64,000 nt of DNA from Pseudomonas khavaziana (GTDB taxonomy: Bacteria > Pseudomonadota > Gammaproteobacteria > Pseudomonadales > Pseudomonadaceae), in NCBI RefSeq assembly GCF_019145205.1, contig NZ_JAHSTT010000005.1:372001-436000 (forward strand). The letters are read 5' to 3'. The notes under the pieces were generated by a model. That model ran no database searches. It was not told the DNA's origin and saw nothing but the letters and a program-made list of their open reading frames with translations. The translations under genes were made by a program, and so were the position numbers. The stretch's first letter is position 1; every line of letters starts with the position of its first letter. Shown here one piece after another: positions 62,822 through 64,000 of the stretch.

Positions 62822-63781
62822 ATGATTTTTCCGGTACTCGAAGGTCTCAAGCTGCACAAGGTGCTGGTACGCACCGTCAAGGAATTCGTCGATGACGAGA
62901 TGCCTACCTATGCCTCGGCACTGGCCTACCAGATGCTGTTCTCACTGTTTCCCTTTCTGCTGTTCCTCATTGCCCTGATCGGTTTCCTCCACCTGCCGGA
63001 CTTCTTCACCTGGCTGCGCCTGCAATCGGAACTGGTGTTGCCACCCCAGGCGCTGGAACAGGTCAACCCGGTGATCGACCAGTTGCAGCAGTCCAAGGGC
63101 GGCCTGCTTTCGGTGGGTATCGTCATCGCTCTGTGGACCGCTTCGGCCGGTGTACGCCTGATGATGAGCGCAATGAACGCCGCTTACGACGTGGTCGAAG
63201 GCCGACCGATCTGGAAGCGCTTCCCGCTGTCGATTTTCTACACCGTAGGCATCGCCGGCATGTTGTTGGCCGCTGCGGCGCTGATGGTGCTTGGCCCACA
63301 GGTCATGGAATGGCTCGCGGGGCAGATTGGCATGCAGGAATTCGTCGTCACCCTGTGGACTATCCTGCGCTGGCCGCTGATCGTCATCCTGCTGATGTTT
63401 GCCGTAGCCCTCATGTACTACGTTATGCCTGACGTGGAGCAGAAGTTTCGCTTTATCACCCCAGGTTCGGTATTGGCCGTGGTGGTGTGGATCGTGGCTT
63501 CCCTTGGCTTTGGCTATTACGTCAAGACCTTCGCCGACTACAACGCCATGTATGGCAGTATCGGCGCCATCATTGTCCTGCTCCTGTATTTCTATATTTC
63601 CGCCGCCGTGTTGCTGCTGGGCGCGGAGATGAACGCCGTGATCGAACACATGTCGGCCGAAGGCAAGGAACCCGGTGAAAAGGAATTCGACGAACCCGGT
63701 CACGCCAGTGAAAAACAACACGTCTCGGGCCTCGGCCGGGACCACTCCAAACCCACCCCCGATGAAGTGCCAGAGCAATGA
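62822..63781 (+). CDS. YihY/UPF0761-family inner membrane protein
   Basis: A 319-residue polytopic protein of the YihY (formerly RNase BN) family, with six hydrophobic segments (for example [39 protein letters not shown]). The ribonuclease assignment is historical and unsupported for this family. The C-terminus is a charged, disordered tail. It overlaps the peptide deformylase gene by 4 bases (ATGA). Confidence 0.88.
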   Translation: MIFPVLEGLKLHKVLVRTVKEFVDDEMPTYASALAYQMLFSLFPFLLFLIALIGFLHLPDFFTWLRLQSELVLPPQALEQVNPVIDQLQQSKGGLLSVGIVIALWTASAGVRLMMSAMNAAYDVVEGRPIWKRFPLSIFYTVGIAGMLLAAAALMVLGPQVMEWLAGQIGMQEFVVTLWTILRWPLIVILLMFAVALMYYVMPDVEQKFRFITPGSVLAVVVWIVASLGFGYYVKTFADYNAMYGSIGAIIVLLLYFYISAAVLLLGAEMNAVIEHMSAEGKEPGEKEFDEPGHASEKQHVSGLGRDHSKPTPDEVPEQ

Positions 63782-64000
63782 TCCGTGAAATCCTGAAAAT
63801 GGGCGACGAACGCCTGCTGCGTATCGCCTCGCCGGTGCCGCCGGAAATGTTCGACAGCCCGGAGCTGTGGCAACTGATCGACGACATGTTCCAGACCATG
63901 GAACATGTGGGTGGCGTTGGCCTGGCCGCGCCGCAGATTGGCGTCGACCTGCAATTGGTGATCTTTGGTTTCGAAGCCAGCGAACGCTACCCGGACGCTC
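63778..64000 (+). CDS. def: Peptide deformylase, 5' part (runs off window)
   Basis: The first 74 residues of a peptide deformylase, which removes the formyl group from nascent proteins. [20 protein letters not shown] and the motif 1 sequence [11 protein letters not shown] are seen; motifs 2 (EGCLS) and 3 (HExxH) lie beyond the window. It overlaps the YihY gene (ATGA), so it is probably a second, non-fmt-linked def copy. Confidence 0.9.
   Translation, partial: MIREILKMGDERLLRIASPVPPEMFDSPELWQLIDDMFQTMEHVGGVGLAAPQIGVDLQLVIFGFEASERYPDA

Noticed and set aside
1..64000. tRNA or rRNA genes and prophage
   Set aside because: I saw no tRNA-like cloverleaf with a TTCGA-type arm near gene borders, no rRNA stretch, and no integrase or phage structural genes. 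A tRNA scan would settle it.

Overview
The window is chromosomal DNA from a Pseudomonas of the P. fluorescens group. The evidence is the gene order: imelysin-bifA-sodB-lysE-argP and maoC-lipase-fadD2-fadD1 follow the order I remember from P. aeruginosa, and a gts/oprB/hexR/zwf/pgl/eda block encodes glucose uptake and Entner-Doudoroff catabolism. GC is about 60% in the core genes. Two families of paired REP palindromes, typical of fluorescent pseudomonads, lie between genes at eleven places.

Layout. 0-3.4 kb: two divergent, near-duplicate APC amino acid antiporters, then alkA. 3.5-8 kb: a CoA-transferase and a Cpx-like stress operon (coiled-coil membrane protein, response regulator, Spy-like chaperone, histidine kinase). 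8-14 kb: yciI, yciB, trpH, yciO, scpA, scpB and rluB, a conserved housekeeping block. 14-26 kb: two identical inverted copies of a 1601-bp IS1182-like element flank 8.9 kb that carries a possible RiPP-like precursor/metalloenzyme pair, aroP with tandem TyrR/PhhR-type boxes, arfB, an MFS exporter, an AraC-type regulator and trkH. 26-35 kb: imelysin, bifA, sodB, an ArgO-like exporter with an ACT-domain partner, argP, an SDR-type epimerase and a coiled-coil membrane protein. 35-47.5 kb: the sugar block. An AGE-family isomerase, the gtsABCD ABC transporter, the OprB porin, a mutarotase, the HexR repressor and zwf-pgl-eda together carry glucose-type sugars from the outer membrane to pyruvate and glyceraldehyde-3-phosphate. 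47.7-55.4 kb: an aminotransferase, small stress proteins, and a fatty acid/PHA block (phaJ-like hydratase, lipase, fadD2, fadD1).

55.5-61.8 kb is an accessory island of lower GC (about 45-48% in sampled lines). It encodes an atypical SDR and then a tight four-gene operon: an EPSP-synthase homologue whose catalytic residues are replaced, a PhyH-type Fe(II)/2-oxoglutarate dioxygenase, a ThDP enzyme of the acetolactate-synthase fold, and a Bcr/CflA-type exporter. A perfect 16-bp palindrome of the VanR/GntR type lies upstream. I read this as a small biosynthetic cluster for an unknown exported metabolite, and it is the best candidate here for an undescribed system. The window closes with a hypothetical protein, a CsbD-like protein, a YihY-family membrane protein and the start of a peptide deformylase gene.

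Other notable signals are insertion of both IS copies in the loops of terminator hairpins; an 18-bp palindrome shared by the AGE-isomerase and gtsA promoters; AANAANAA (Crc/Hfq-type) motifs at the starts of four sugar genes; a sigma-54 promoter at 49.26 kb; a Fur-like box before the imelysin gene; and a CpxR-like box before the Spy-like gene. No tRNA, rRNA or CRISPR array was seen.
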